DNA of 64,000 nucleotides from Chinchilla lanigera. Lineage: Eukaryota; Chordata; Mammalia; Rodentia; Chinchillidae. The stretch spans positions 29,473,523-29,537,522 of the forward strand of contig NW_004955417.1 in the NCBI RefSeq assembly GCF_000276665.1, written 5' to 3'. Positions 24,777 through 37,610 of the stretch are shown here, in pieces (the stretch's first letter is position 1; every line of letters begins with the position of its first letter). The notes under the pieces are model-generated. The model searched no databases and was not told where the DNA came from. It saw only the letters and a list, made by a program, of their open reading frames with translations. Position numbers and translations under genes: made by a program.

Positions 24777-26875
24777 ATATACTCTATAAGGAAAAAAGTC
24801 ATGCCAGTAAGTGAAAATGGAAAGAACATCCTTGATCATCTTCACATCGCAGATGTGTTCAGGCATTGTGTTCTGCCATTGTGTTCAGGCAGGCTGTGTT
24901 TGCAGAGTGCTTACCATGGGTTGGCTGGATTACAGAGTAATCTCCTTTCACCCCACAAAGGGAGATGCTCACTTACAGCAGTGAGGAAGAAGTGGCCAGT
25001 GTGTCTTGGGTGCACCAGCCCATCACAGGGTCCCCAGGCCCAGCGAGCACCCCGCTCCTCTGAGTGACCCTCAACGGCAAGTGCAGCCCTTAGCTCAGGG
25101 TTAGTTCTACAGTCCCAGAGGCAGGATGGTAGCAAAGCCACCCTCTACCGCCCGGGAAGGGGGATTAGCAACCTGTGTTAGCTTCCACTTGGTAGGATTG
25201 GACACTTGTGAATTTTATTCAGACACAGAACTCACTGCCCAGGAAGACTGGGTCACTGTGGGCTGGAGAGATCTTAAGCACCTTTTACAGTCACCTGGAG
25301 CTATGAACCTCTTAAAATCTAATTATGGGCCCCACTCTTTCTAGGATTATGGGGTTAAATCCTTATTTCACATGATGTCACATAAGTATTTTGCGTTTTC
25401 TTTCAAGTTCCCACGTTGGTCCTTTTGTCCCATTTTGAAGCACACTTTCATTTAGCAAAGCACATCCAAATGCACCACCAGTCAATAGTCTCCTTTTTAA
25501 ACTGTAAAAATTCTCCTGGCATTCAGCAGGAAGTGCACCACACAGGCACAGTGAGGATATGAACTGGTCCTGTTGATTTTCTTATACTTTTCTTGAGGCC
25601 CAAGATCACCTCCGTTCCTCTGGTGAAGGGTACAGTTAGCATAGACCCAGCTGCAGAGCCCCGTGGCCTCCCTGTGGACAACTTCTCTCAAGTTGGCCAA
25701 CCCACCATGCTCATGGCGCCATTTTAACTCCTCAGTTATTAAGATCATCTATGACGGAGCTTTCTTTGATCCTATTTATACCATCAAACATCATGTCTTG
25801 TGTTGTCCATAACATTATATTCCTATATATTCTCCTATAAATAGGCATTGTTTTGGTAAGTGAAAGAAAATATTGGAAACTTTTAATAAAACTATAAATA
25901 TTTATTAATCTATATGGATTCTAGAAAGTTCTTCAAAATAGAGTCCTGAGATTAAATCTCATCAGGATTATATATTTTTTGATTATATATTTAAATAAGG
26001 AAAATCTTGCATTTTTAGTTGGAATACAAAAAGAATTAGCCCAGAAATATTTCCTTTTATTTTCTTCAAAAAATAAAAATATAAGCAAAGTGAAAAGAAG
26101 CTTAGAACATTAAAACGTAGCTAACATGGCAGACGTAGAATAAATGTGGAATGAAATCAAAAGGCTTTTTAGTCTACGGACTCAAATGTAAGAGCTATGA
26201 CCTTAAATAGAGGAAATGACTACTATCTGTTCTTCTCTTTTAAAGCACAGGGCATTCTGTATTAAAGGAAAAATCAGGCAGCAGAGAGAGCAAAATAAAT
26301 TATTTGTCAACACTTTCAGGGCGGAAGTTATTACAATTTTCTCACTCCCAGATTGCTTTTTGGCGTGTGCAGGTTGAATGTACTTGAGCAAACACTGGAA
26401 AACATCCAGGATAGTCTGGAAATTATGAACTAACTGGAGTTAAATCCATGAGACCAGATGGTAGCTACCTGAAATTTTAAATTATTAACCCAAGAATGGA
26501 AATGCTGAATGGTGACTCGCTGTGCAGAATCCTTTCCCGGAAAGTACAGGGATAGGAAGGCTAAAGAGTGGGGCACATGAAGGCCCTGAGCGCTGGGAGA
26601 GATCCCAGGAGATGCCAGAGACAATACCCATGAGTCACCGCCGTGAGTCAGGCCACCACGTTGTTAACCTTGCCAAACTAGGACGTCCTGGCTTTCGAGG
26701 GGGAAATCACTCTGGCAAGAGTGAATGTGCAGAGAGAAGAAAGGAAACATACCTACTCACCTTGCAGACGTTGACTGGGTCCCTGACAGGGGCCAGGGAA
26801 AAAGATGTATTTCAAAATATTCTCAAACTCAGGAATCTCAACTTAGTATGTGGGAGAAAAAAGCAAATTGCTGTA
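24777..26875. other. Unassigned single-copy sequence
   Basis: No gene or clear transposon. Frames at 24,660-25,067 (running out of the B1), 24,911-25,141 and 25,497-25,748 overlap in opposite orientations. The plus frame 26,522-27,016 (164 codons) ends inside the L1 fragment that follows and has no domain. Confidence 0.45.
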
Positions 26876-26877
26876 AC

Positions 26878-27125
26878 CGTGCTTAGAGCTTGGTGGGTTT
26901 CTGAGGAGTCTCTGCACTGGTTTCCACAGTGGTTGCACTGCTTTCCATTCCCACCCCCAGTGCAGGTGCTCTCTTTCCCTCAGCATCACCAGCACTTGTT
27001 ATCAGAGAGTGCTTGATGACAGTTATTTTTTCTGAAGCAAGATGGGCTCTGAGTGCTGTTTGAACTTGCATTTCTCCATTGACCAGGGATGTTGAACACA
27101 TTTTTCATGTATTCATTGGCCATCT
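26878..27125 (-). repeat. LINE-1 fragment, antisense
   Basis: The order 'gaggagtctctgcactggtttccacagtggttgcactgc', 'cattcccacccccagtgc', 'agcatcaccagcacttgtt' and 'ttgcatttctcc...gaccagggatgttgaacacatttttcatgtat...ggccatctgtacttttc' is the inverted L1 ORF2 3' portion found in most mammalian L1M copies. It is short and diverged. Confidence 0.85.
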
Positions 27126-29632
27126 GTACTTTTCTTCTGAGAAGTGTCTAGTCTCACAGTGGATGTAATCAAGTATACCACAAACAAGTACTACCAGTGA
27201 AAACAGCTCCTTTGTCAAAACTTGGCGGATTTTCCAGCATTTATGCTTCCATATCCTGCAACAGCTTTGCTCCAGGAATGTGGAATCTGAAACCTCTGTG
27301 TACCTGCCTTTCACTTAATCACAGCCAGCGCCGAGCCTGGTGGAACTGAACAGGAAGGTATGTTGGAAGCAGAACACTGAGGATAAAGTCCCACGGGCGA
27401 GTGAAGGGATCACAAATGAAGCCATCAACCTAAAGAGCACTGGGACAGGGAGGGCAAGGGGACACATGGGCAGCCAAGCAGATCTCTAGATGTCCACCCT
27501 CCCACTGGCCACATCGGCTCAGGGCGTTTCTGACATTGTAGGATTATTACTTCAAAGAATGTGCCCAGCCCAAAGTTATAAGAAAGATTTTGAGAGGGGA
27601 CTGCTATAGGGCAAACAACACACGTATGTGAGAAACTGTAAGTCTAATGAGAAAAGGATTTGGTGAAAAGTTGAAAATACTTCATCTTTGAGAGCAAGAG
27701 TCCCGCTCTACTTACAGAAACCAACCACCTTGAAGTAGGTCTGCCTCACCCATGCCTCCCCGAGCACCCCACACTCAGGCAGAGCTCAGAGATGGAGAAA
27801 TGAAACGCACACAGGCTCTGCTGACCCACTCCTGCTGGGCTCAGGAGCCATGCTGGCCCCTGGGGAGGCAGGGTGGTTAGGCATTAATATGACTGCCTCT
27901 TGCTCGCTGAGCTGGGATAAATCTAGAGAGATTTTTAAGTGTCTAGAATTTTTGGATCTAATGTTTATTTAAATGAAGAGAAAAAATTGTGGAGATCTGA
28001 GAGGTGCTTTAAACTGTAATTTGGAGAGAGAGAAAGAAAAAGAGAAACAGAATAAACAGATACAGCATTTGACATAGTGATTTGAAAATCATGTCCATTA
28101 AAATTTTATTGTTTTGATGCTGCAAATTTAAAGTAAAGATAAAAATCCAAATATTCTAGCAGCAACAACAAATATTATAAGGGCTTATAACAATCTCATT
28201 CATTATTCAAAATGAAACTCCTTCCTAGTCTAAGCCTCAAGCTCAGTAAGCTACCACGAGAAGTAGGGTAGGCCTCTCTGATACAGCAGCTCACTGTGAT
28301 TTTCCTGTCTGTGTCTGTCACTGTTGAATGTAGTAACTTTTCACCAAGTGTCTGTCTATATGTCTTGCATTAACTTTTAAGACTCGGAATGGCCAAGATT
28401 TGGCTCACCACTGTATCCCACCACCAATCCCGCTGTCACACACAGAGCAGGGCCTCAAGTGTTTACTAAGGAGTAAGCGGCAGAGTAAACAGCAGGCGTA
28501 GGCATCTGTGATAAAGGGAAGCAAGGTCAGGGTGATATGCAGCTCGGGAATATTGCACGCATTGGGCCTGGGATCCGGGGTCAGAGGGTGTGTGGTAGAG
28601 GTCAGTGACAATGCCAGGGTATCTCTTAGGAGTCTGGCTTGGAAACAAAACAAAAAAACAGAGGGCAGAGACATTTGTTTCCAAGTACATAGGAAACCAT
28701 ATTTCCCCCACGCTCACATATATCTCCTATATTTTCGTGTTGAAATATTGACAGCATTTTAGGTGCAGTTCCTAGCCAATAATCACTCTGAGATCACCCG
28801 TTGAGCTGCTTGCTTTTGACTTCCGCATTTTGCTGTATCTGTGTTAGACTTCAACATAATTTTACTTTGACCAAAATTAATGATACTTAATCAACACGTA
28901 CCCATCAAAGTTGGTCCTTTGAAGAGTTCTGCCTTTTAAACTTAAGATCTCTAAAGAAAGCCCATCCTTGGATGGCACGGATAGTTTATTTTTACTTCAT
29001 TATGAGGTATGCTTTGCTTGCTACCTAAGAAAACATGGAACTTCCACCTGGAGGATTTCTGTCCCTCTGAGACTCAGCCTCATCTTCCTTTCCAGATGAA
29101 AGACAGGGCAGCACATTCATGAGCCAGAGCATCAGAGGCTTTGCCAACTCACCAGAATGGATTCGATTTAAATCACAAAGAAAGTAAAAGTGCAGACGGA
29201 AAGAAATGTTTCACTGTGTATTAGCAGATTTATATGACATATTAACTTATTTGCCTCTCTACCAATTGAAATTTATGATTTATAATATTTTTATGGAGAA
29301 AGAAACCGACAAACACAAAATGATTTTGCATGTGCCTCTGAGGAGGAAATGGGTTGGGTAGACTAAGCCCACCACCCTGAGGAAAGCTATGGTCTCGGGA
29401 AGATATGATCGGGTCCAAATCAGGGTGCACGCTAGCCCAACCTTTCCTAGTCTGCACTTTATTTTACTGCAAATCAATCTTTAGAAGTGGCAAATTTCAG
29501 TAAATACAATCACTTTCACTTTTAAGATATCTTTCAATGCTTTTCAGCAAAAGATATAACTTGCCCTGGTGCTGCTGTAGTGCAGAACAATTAGAACATG
29601 CATCAACTATAATTCTGTATTTGATTTATTTC
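27126..29632. other. Unassigned single-copy sequence
   Basis: No gene or recognisable repeat. Frames at 28,405-28,762 overlap on both strands. The 27,955-28,230 and 28,780-28,960 parts are AT-rich with few repeat hallmarks. Confidence 0.45.
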
Positions 29633-29636
29633 ATCC

Positions 29637-29684
29637 TGTGTGTGTGTGTGTGTGTGTGTGTGTAAGTGTGTGTGTGCGTGCGCA
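29637..29684. repeat. (TG)n tract ending in a Z-DNA-prone palindrome
   Basis: About 48 bases of alternating purine-pyrimidine with one break (GTAAGTG). The right end reads GTGTGCGTGCGCACACAC, almost self-complementary about the central TGCGCA, so it can form a hairpin as well as Z-DNA. Confidence 0.92.
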
Positions 29685-29768
29685 CACACTGGATTGGGGT
29701 GGGTGGAATCCAGGGCCTTGCACCTGCTAGGCAAATGCTCTACCACAGAGCTATCCCCTCAACCCTCA
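29685..29768 (-). repeat. Older ID SINE, antisense
   Basis: The plus strand reads as an inverted ID: 'ggattggggtgggtggaatccagggccttgcacctgctaggcaaatgctctaccacagagctatcccct'. It includes the inverted B-box (GGAATCCAG) and A-box region. It differs from the young IDs by many changes and lies directly against the TG tract, which may derive from its tail. Confidence 0.8.
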
Positions 29769-30049
29769 TCCATTGTTTTTTCAGTACATCTATGTTTTCA
29801 AATTTAGTAGTGTGCAGGCCTCCCCTCCTCCACCCCATCCAAATCCTGTCTCCAAGGTGTGGTAACTACAGTGGGCAAAATGAATGTAACAAATAACAGA
29901 ACAAGACAGGTGCAGGTCTACTGAAAAGTCATAAATCACAAGCATGGTTGAAAGCTGCTCCTCACGAGAGGAGCACTCCTGCTGCACTCACACAGACTGA
30001 CAGCTTCGATGCCCTCTAGACAACAGGAACGGTGATCAAGTCCCTGGGG

Positions 30050-30425
30050 GTGGGAAGCTTTTAACACCTGGTTCATTTCCTTCTCTAATAACCTCCTGCA
30101 AGTGCAGCCCAATTAAAACTCGGCTCAATTGAAGGTACAAGCAGCTATTATGAAAAAAATGAAATTACTCAGCCACTGACTGAATTGCCACAGCTGAGAA
30201 GAGCTACTCATTATGGACAATTCTTGTAGCGCGAGATAATCATACAGTGACTTGAATCCAGTACCCAGTGCCTGGGGAGGGATTGGGCATCTGATCGGCG
30301 AACATTCCCGAGAAGACCTGGAATGAAGTCGATGGAAAATGTAGGCCGGGACTTGATAATGAGTGGGTTGCCAATAACCGTGATGGTGCTGCTTCATGTA
30401 CGATTTCTGCAGACATGGCTCTTTT
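30050..30425. other. CpG-retaining unique segment, possible conserved non-coding element
   Basis: The stretch lacks repeat hallmarks. Unlike its AT-rich surroundings it keeps many CpGs (GCGCGAG, GATCGGCGAAC, CCCGAG, GTCGATGG, GCCGGG, ACCGTG, TACGAT at 30,228-30,402). It also holds homeodomain-like words (CCAATTAAAAC, CTCATTATG, CGAGATAATC, TTGATAATGAG) and a paired CCAAT-like word (TTGCCAATAACC). A minus-strand frame of 90 codons covers 30,125-30,397 but shows no known domain. Enhancer-type function is a guess. Confidence 0.35.
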
Positions 30426-32203
30426 AAAACTGGAATTATAACTATGGTATAAGGAATGTCTTTATTGAAAGCAAGTACCCCACTGTGCTCAGCCTACCCA
30501 TTTTAGACCCCTGAATTTATAACCCCGTACATGCATTTTGGATATTTGGAAATGGTTTGTCTAGAATTGTCAGTATCTCCAAGCTTAGACGCTAGAAGAG
30601 TCTAGAGTCCCACCAGACTAAACACTGAACTATGCGTTAATATCCATATCTATCTCATAATTACTATTAATTTCCCTGAGGTCATTTTAATGATCCTAAA
30701 CCTGCCTTGGCACTTGGAAATGCTGGTGGATCTTCTCCAGCCTCCCAAAGCATCTTCTGAGGTTGGCTGCATATTTTTGCTTAGTGGAAGAAGTTTGAAT
30801 CTTGAGAATCAAATTTTAATTAAAATAAATTAGCTTGACTGTAGGCTTTCTGATGCCTTTAGTTGCACCATTTTAATTATTCATGTTAAGTAAAGAGCTG
30901 AATTGAGGAAAAGCTGGCAAAGATGATAAATATTTTCTTGAACCAAACCAAAGCATAAGGAACAGGGAAAGTGAAAGGTAGCCAAGCTAAAAATGTGTGG
31001 TTAATTTTACTTTAATAAACAAGTATGCCTTTGAACTAGAGCTGAAAGCTGGGCATCTTTTTCACCTAAATACCTGGGACAAGACAGTGAGTTTTCCCCA
31101 CTCCTCCAGACCTACCATATATTAAAAATAGAGAGCAAAAATCAGTATTTAGCAGTGTTTTCCAATGGAGAAGGAGAGCAGAGACTGTTTTAACATGCTG
31201 GGAGATATTCTCGAGGTCCAGTGATAGAGGTTGGAATGATTATGTGCATGCTTCACAAACAAGATTCAATGACTGCTGCCCTGAGCTGAGAAAAAGAAGC
31301 CAAGCATTATCTGATAAAGAGTGGGTAGGCAAGGGTCCAAAGAGAGGCACAGAGTCACAAGAGAGACATCCTGTGAGATATCCAGTCCTCCTTCAAGTGT
31401 CTAGCATCTTCTGGAAATCTGAAAATCAACAGGAAAACACAAAGGAGGCATTTCTAGATTCTGCAATATCCTTCTTTCACTGCGTAAAGCCCTACAATTC
31501 GGGGGGGCCCTCATAGAGTTAGAAGTGCACTTTTGAACCTGACTTACAGTTTAGCATTGGATAATCTCCCAGACTTCACTGTGTGTCTAACTACCAAACA
31601 GAAGAGTGGTTTAATACCCACTTCCACTATTAGGTGGTAATGCTAAAGAAAACTAACTTGAATTTATTCTGTTCAGCCTGACTGGTATAAAGGAAAGGAG
31701 AGATAGCCCAGTGCTTCTGTTTGTTCGCTTGTTTTAGTTTTTGGTTTTGGTTTTGAGTCCTTTCCACATACAATATCAAGTCTTTTCTGGGAGGAGGTTA
31801 TCCCTAGGCCAGAGTCTAGGTATGTTGGAGTAAATATATAAATATAGTCATTGTGGGGGCTTTAGATACAAGTTTAGAGGGAATGCTACTTTTGCGAGGG
31901 TGAGAGGAATTTCCTGGATCAGTAAAGAAGGTGGAGCAGCAAGAATTCAGTTCATGGAATTGCACATGTCCTCTGTATATCATTAAGGAAAGCCATTCCC
32001 TGGAGGAGGACTTTGCTCTCCCAGAGCAGGCACTGAGAGCAATGCTGTAGAAAGGAGGCCTTCGGCATGGAAGTGTAAGGCAGTGTCCAAGCAAAGTTGT
32101 AATAGGACATACAACAGAACCATGGAGCTCCCTGACCTCAACCACCATTCTGAGTATGAAGCGGATCCAGGATCCATGAGGGTGACCCCAACTGTGCTGG
32201 GAA
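30426..32203. other. Unassigned single-copy sequence
   Basis: No gene or clear repeat. Frames 31,244-31,516 (plus) and 31,816-32,148 and 31,983-32,234 (minus) have no domain. The sequence from 31,905 to 32,200 is moderately GC-rich and lies directly upstream of the LTR. Confidence 0.45.
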
Positions 32204-32554
32204 TGTTATGGTTTGTGTCTGTGTGTCCCCTCAAAGCCTCATGCGGTCATGGGGCAGGCTTTTAGAGTTTGATTGATTATGGGTGTGAAAGCTGCACCTG
32301 CCCTGGGGTGGATAGTTTGCATATGTAAGGGAGAGGAAGAGGCTACTTGAGGCCATTCCGCCCGGGTGTGTGCTTGTTGACTCGGCTGTGTTCTGTCGCC
32401 CTGAGCTGTAGCTCTTTGCCATGTGCCACCCTGCCTTGTAATCTGCCAAGTATGGACTGAAACCTCCACAAACTGTAAGCGAAATAAACCTTTCCTTCTT
32501 TAATTTTGGGTGTCAGGTATTTTGTCCCAGAAATGCGAGAAAATAACCAAGACA
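32204..32554 (+). repeat. Solo LTR, sense, lineage-specific MaLR-like subfamily (351 bp)
   Basis: It runs from TGTTATGGTTTGTGTCTGTG to AACCAAGACA, giving the TG...CA ends of an LTR. It carries CCTCAAAGCCTCATGCGG, a 'tttgcatatgtaagggagaggaag' patch, 'agtatggactgaaacctccacaaactgtaagcg', the hexamer in GAAATAAACC (near 32,481) and 'tgtcaggtattttgtccc'. It is closely similar along its whole length to the inverted copy at 42,453-42,802 (350 bp). I could not find a matching 5-bp flank. Several minus-strand frames (32,231-32,594) are artefacts of it. Confidence 0.88.
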
Positions 32555-32849
32555 GAATTTGGGATTCAAGAGTCAGAGCAATGGGGTGATCCACCCACCT
32601 GACTTGCCCCTTAAATCACAGACTGGCTTCATATGAAGATAAATAGGCCCTACAGATTCACTGTAGATGTTGGAAGAAAAATGAGCCAACTAAAATGTCC
32701 TGGGTCTTGTATCTAATGTGAGGGTGGCATTTTAAATCTTAATTGAATAAAGTCACTGATCAGGAAAATGAATTTTATTTATTTCTCTAGCTATATTTAA
32801 TTTTTCAGGAGGTCAAAACTTAAAAACCAGGAAAAAGAGATACCATGGA
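32555..32849. other. Unassigned spacer
   Basis: No recognisable repeat or gene between the LTR and the L1-like fragment. Confidence 0.45.
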
Positions 32850-33305
32850 CACTGTCACTCTACCCCTTTGGCCCTCCAACCTTTCCTTCACAGCCACTGC
32901 CTTAATTGATTTCTCACATATTAGACCAGAAATACATTGTACGAGCACACACTCAGGATTCTCATCTCTCTTTGCATGAATAGCACTAGACTGCACCCAG
33001 GGCCCCACACCTTGCTTTAATAACATATGTGTCTTGAAAACCATTCCAATTTTGTACACAATATGTCTGTTATTTTTAAATGACTGCAAATTATTCCATT
33101 GCACAGTTCTGTAATTAATTTCTCTTTTAAATTGGCTGACATATAAGTTGCTTCCAGATATTTGCTATTATAACTCTAATGTTCCCATGAATATTCTTCA
33201 GTGAGTAATCTTTACATAGTACAAATATATTTGTAAAATAAACTCCCAGAAAGAGAAATATAAGATCACAGTATAAATGCACTAGTGATTTGGGTAACTG
33301 TTGCC
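32850..33305 (-). repeat. Old LINE-1 (L1ME-type) fragment, antisense
   Basis: The plus strand includes 'attattccattgcacag', 'attggctgacatataagttgcttccagatatttgctattataactctaatgttcccatgaatattc', which is the inverted L1M/L1ME 3' region ('ttgtttccagtcttttgctattataaacaatgctgcaatgaat'). Strongly diverged. It probably continues to the right of the B1-ID insertion, up to about 33,720. Confidence 0.6.
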
Positions 33306-33311
33306 AAGTTA

Positions 33312-33522
33312 CCCAATTAGCACAGTACAGTGGTGCATGCTTATAATCCCAGCACTCTGAGAGGTTGAGGCAGGAAAATTACAAGTTTGAGCCCAGCCTG
33401 GGAATCTTTGTAGTTTAATGAGACTTTGTCTTAAAATAAACATAAAATAATAAACTAGAGATGAAATTCAATGCAAAAGCCTTGAGCTCATTCCTCAGTA
33501 GTGCAAAAGAAAAGTTGTCAAT
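33312..33522 (+). repeat. B1-ID dimeric SINE, sense
   Basis: The 5' part is B1 (GTGGTGCATGCTTATAATCCCAGCACTCTGAGAGG, then 'tgaggcagg', 'agcccagcctggg' and 'gagactttgtctt'). An A-rich linker (aaaataaacataaaataata) follows. The 3' part is a decayed ID (GAGCTCATTCCTCAGTAGTGCAAAAG). Such B1 plus ID fusions are known from squirrels, beavers and related rodents, not from mouse or rat as a main family. It appears to sit within an older L1 relic. Confidence 0.8.
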
Positions 33523-36500
33523 GTATATTCTCTCCATCATTTGCATAATGTTATTACATCTGCTGATACTGCTCAATTTATATATAAAAAATAGGGTGCC
33601 AGATTGGTGATAATTTGCCTATTATTATGACAGCATTTGAAGATCTTTCTATATATAATATTCACATATCTATTCTTGGAACATATTGTGCCATCTATGT
33701 AAAAAATAATTTCTTCACAATTCTCATTCAGGTTATGCGATCACTTTTCTGGTTAGCATAGCCAGGTAACACTGACCGTTGTAGCCCTGTGTGGAAGCTA
33801 TTAAAATACATCTCATTTCACGATATCTGCCTCACAACTAGGATTGGTTATGAATGTGTTCATAATATGTATACATATAAAACAATACTTTTATCTTTCA
33901 TTTCCAAGCAGAGGATGTATTGAGGCTATAGACTATATGGTTTAAATCCCATATCAAATTCCTTGCCAATATGGAACTTCTGGAACATTCTGGAACAAGT
34001 TTGAATCTTGGAAAAGACTCTGTCTTTTGCAGCCTCCCTATAAGTCTATCTTTAGGAAATTGTATTCCTAGTCACCTTCCTCCTAGCAAATCAGATCAGG
34101 GGCAAGAAAAAAAAATGAAAAGAAGGAAAGACTTTTCCCCTATAAGTGCTCATATTATATTGCAGATATATTTTGTCATAACTGCCATGAAGACATTTGA
34201 ACCTTAGGTGAAGCTAAGGTAGAGGAAGATAAGGTGAAACTCATTTGTGTGCTGCATTTACATAATAAATATGATTCATGGAAAAATAGGTCAAAAATTT
34301 AGAAAAATAATAAACATTTGAGATGTTCCACTGGTTAAACCAGATTAAAAAACTCATGACTTTATGATTCACCAAAAATAGCAAGTAAAAATTAAAATTT
34401 CTTTGAATATATAGAAGGCAAGTTTACAGATTAATTATTCAAAAAGAAGTCACATTCAATGGCCCAAAAAATATCATTTTAAGCTGCCAACCTGTGGAAT
34501 ATGAAGAAGTTTAACTTGGGATTTTCCCTTTCAGTGACTGTCCAGTCCTGTGCTATGTATGTGGTGACGAGCGGTTGTAGTGACGGCCCTTCTCTGACAC
34601 ATCCTTCATTAAAGATATCTGCAAATCACTCATGAGGACTTGTGGGCAAACTAAGAAAACTCTTTCCCCATATCAGAAACCAACGATGGGTTTTACTGTT
34701 AAGTATATGTAATCACACACCTAGATGGAGTCTGTAAGTAGAAACTGAGCTTTATGGAAGAATGAGCATTCTACCACTATTAACTGCACAAGAACATTCA
34801 TGCAGACAAACAGATGTCCATAGAGATTAGTGAACACAGAAGCTAAGTCAGCCTGGGGCTTCCTGGGCATGGACAGAGCTATAAAGTACACAGGATCTCA
34901 TTTAAGAATACAGGGCTGCGAGGTCTGTGTTTGTATGGACATACCTAAGTCAATAAACATTTGCTGGTGCTCTGAGTCATGTTGAATGCAAAATACATTT
35001 TGCTTCAAAAAGTCTCAACTTGGATGGATAACCAGTCTAATATAACTAAAATGACAAACAGGAAAGTGCATAGAAGTTTTAGAATCAGTACCTGAAGATG
35101 TGCAGGCAGAATATGGACAGTTCCATGGAGCTAAATCACATTTGGGTTATAAAACTTACTTGTAGCCATCCAGTGTTTATAAATTCCATGGAATAAAGAA
35201 GTAGTTCAAATTGAAGTAGATGCTGCCATTGAGGGGGACCCATGAGAATTAGCTGAATTTAGTTAGGGCCAGAGAGGTTATGGAAATTGATGAGCAGTTC
35301 TGTACTGTGGGTGGAAATGTGAAAGACAGCCCACTTTTAATTTTAGGTCAGACTTTGCCTATGTTAAGGGAAAGAGGATGTTAATTGGTACCAAATACTT
35401 AGTGAAAAGAATAAAACCTGACTTAATGGTCATACAGAAGTAGAAAGCCGTGTTTCAAAATAATTACCATATATAATTTACAAGTTATATACAAAGAGAT
35501 GTTAAGAACTATATCGTCAATCAGCCATTGCCATATAAGATTGTGCTTTAGTTGTGGGTTATTATTTCCTTCTTTTATTAATGAGTAGCATATCTGCAGA
35601 AAAGAGCACTAATTATAGACATATCTTTTCATAAATGATCACAAGTGGAAAACATCTATGTAACCACTACTTAGGCCAAGGGATAAAATGTGATCATCGT
35701 ACCTAAAGGATTCCTCGTGGCCCCTGCCAATTTCCAACTCTGTAAAGACAATCTGACTTTAAGTAGTCCAGAGTACTTTTACTTGGTTTTAAATCTTATA
35801 GATCACATGCCATTTTGTATCTGGATTCTGTTGTTCAGGGTTGTGTTTGTGCATTTCTTCACTGTTTGCTCCTGTTTGCATTTGTTGCCTTTTTTCAACA
35901 CCATATCAAACCCGGAGGAAGAATGGAGATCTGTTGAGGACTCAGAAGAACGTCAGTAATGCTGGCTTATTTTGGTTCTTCCAGTCAAATGGCCCTTTTA
36001 CCCACAGCATTAGGCTTCTAGATTCACCAGTTTTCAGATGCTTGGCCTGACTTGGTGGGTCAGGATTCTAAACTCATGCTCACTGCAGCATGCATAAAAC
36101 ATCTGCTTTGCTGTAAGATACTGGTGTTGCATATCAACCACTCTCTCTGTGGGAAAAACAGAAATTCTAGTAGTTGCTCGTAAAAATTAATGACAATTTA
36201 GTTAAAGCATCTAATGCTACATCAGATTATAGATTATAACTGATACTGTAACTCTTAGGAGTCTATACATATAAGGTCCCAGTGCCCCTGATCAATGCGG
36301 TCACTTTTGTAACTAAAGGAAATCAGTGCTTTTCAGAATGAAGTAAGAGCACTTGGGAGACACTGAGAACTGGGGATATCACACTTGGACTCCAAGGTAA
36401 AGAAAACCCAGAGCCGTTTTGATTTGTAAATGATCTCAATGTGTGTCTCACATTAGTAAAAACTGAAAAAGCTAGAGATGGGCATTCAATGAGCACAACC

Positions 36501-37500
36501 ATGAGACAAGTACAAGTACATGAGACAAATTGATAGCCACAGGGAAGCTGTGAATGGAGGACCTTCCAATCTCAGAGGAGAGAGCCTCTGGTAGCCTTGC
36601 TGGGATCCAGCTGGTGCCTATTTTTAGTCATCTTCTGTTACTGAGCCAGATGAATTCTGCTCCTTCTTTCATTTGGCTTTGGAAAATGGCCAAATTCCAG
36701 GATCTACTATTCTTTAAATAGCATAGCTGCCATCTGTTTGCAATCAATAGGAAGAAATGGAGACATGGAATAGGCCGTGGTCTCTTGGTCATTCCTGTCT
36801 AATCAGACTGCAAGAGATTTAAGCTGTCGTATGACTTTGCCTCCTTTTCTTTTGACATATGGAATTGCTAAGCTGTCCTGAAGTGGGACGATACAGCAAG
36901 GCTTCATCCAGGCTTTCCCAGGGCAATAATTTATGTAACTACTAGCAAGTGAGATAAAATAAAACTATAGCACATCTTCTAGTCTTTTCTGCACAATATC
37001 CTGACAGTTTTGGCATATATCTTCTCAATTCCCTGAGAAAGTACTCACATAACTAATATGGTTTATGTGTCCACCCATAAACCAATCAACCATGCCTAGG
37101 GTTTGAGAGAGGACCCAGTCGTACAACATACAGTAACTTCCATGGTGTAAGGTACGCAAATGGTAAGAAAATAGTGCCGAGGTGTAGCCACGAGGACAGT
37201 CCCACAGGTGACTGACCCACTCACTCCTGTCTTTGAGGGTGGTGTTTGGTGCTGGCCTTCCAGCTTGAATCTTGCTGCTGTTGTGAAGACTTTATTTCAA
37301 TGTCCTTTTCTGTTTCTCTTGACCCTGGCCTGCCTCAAGTGCCATGAACAGCTTCAGAAGTGATTTCTGGGTCCAGATATCCTCACTTGACTGTGTTTAG
37401 TATGATGACTCACCTATTTCTTGTGATGAACAATTTTAAAGAAAAAACCTCAGGGTACTTAATATATTGAGATAATATCAAAACTAACACAAACAGCCCC
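33523..37500. other. Mostly unassigned AT-rich sequence
   Basis: The first 200 bases may be the continuation of the antisense L1 at 32.85 kb. Beyond that I see no gene, RNA or clear repeat to 37.5 kb. Frames at 33,971-34,207 and 35,690-36,050 are short and without domains. CpG is rare throughout. Confidence 0.4.
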
Positions 37501-37507
37501 ATTACTC

Positions 37508-37610
37508 ATGTATTCATGCAGTCACTTAAAAATATTTATTGAGCACTTTAATATGCCAGACACTGACTTATGATGCCTTTGAAGACATAGAAAATGTTTC
37601 CTCACTTTCA
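37508..37610 (-). repeat. L2/MIR 3'-end fragment, antisense
   Basis: The phrase 'tgtattcatgcagtcacttaaaaatatttattgagcactttaatatgccagacactgacttatgatg' is the inverted end shared by L2 and MIR ('tattgagcacctactatgtgccaggcactg'). Divergence is typical of these old elements. Confidence 0.6.

Noticed and set aside
26522..27016. 164-codon plus frame as a gene
   Set aside because: The last 40 codons lie in an antisense L1 fragment; the rest shows no motif.
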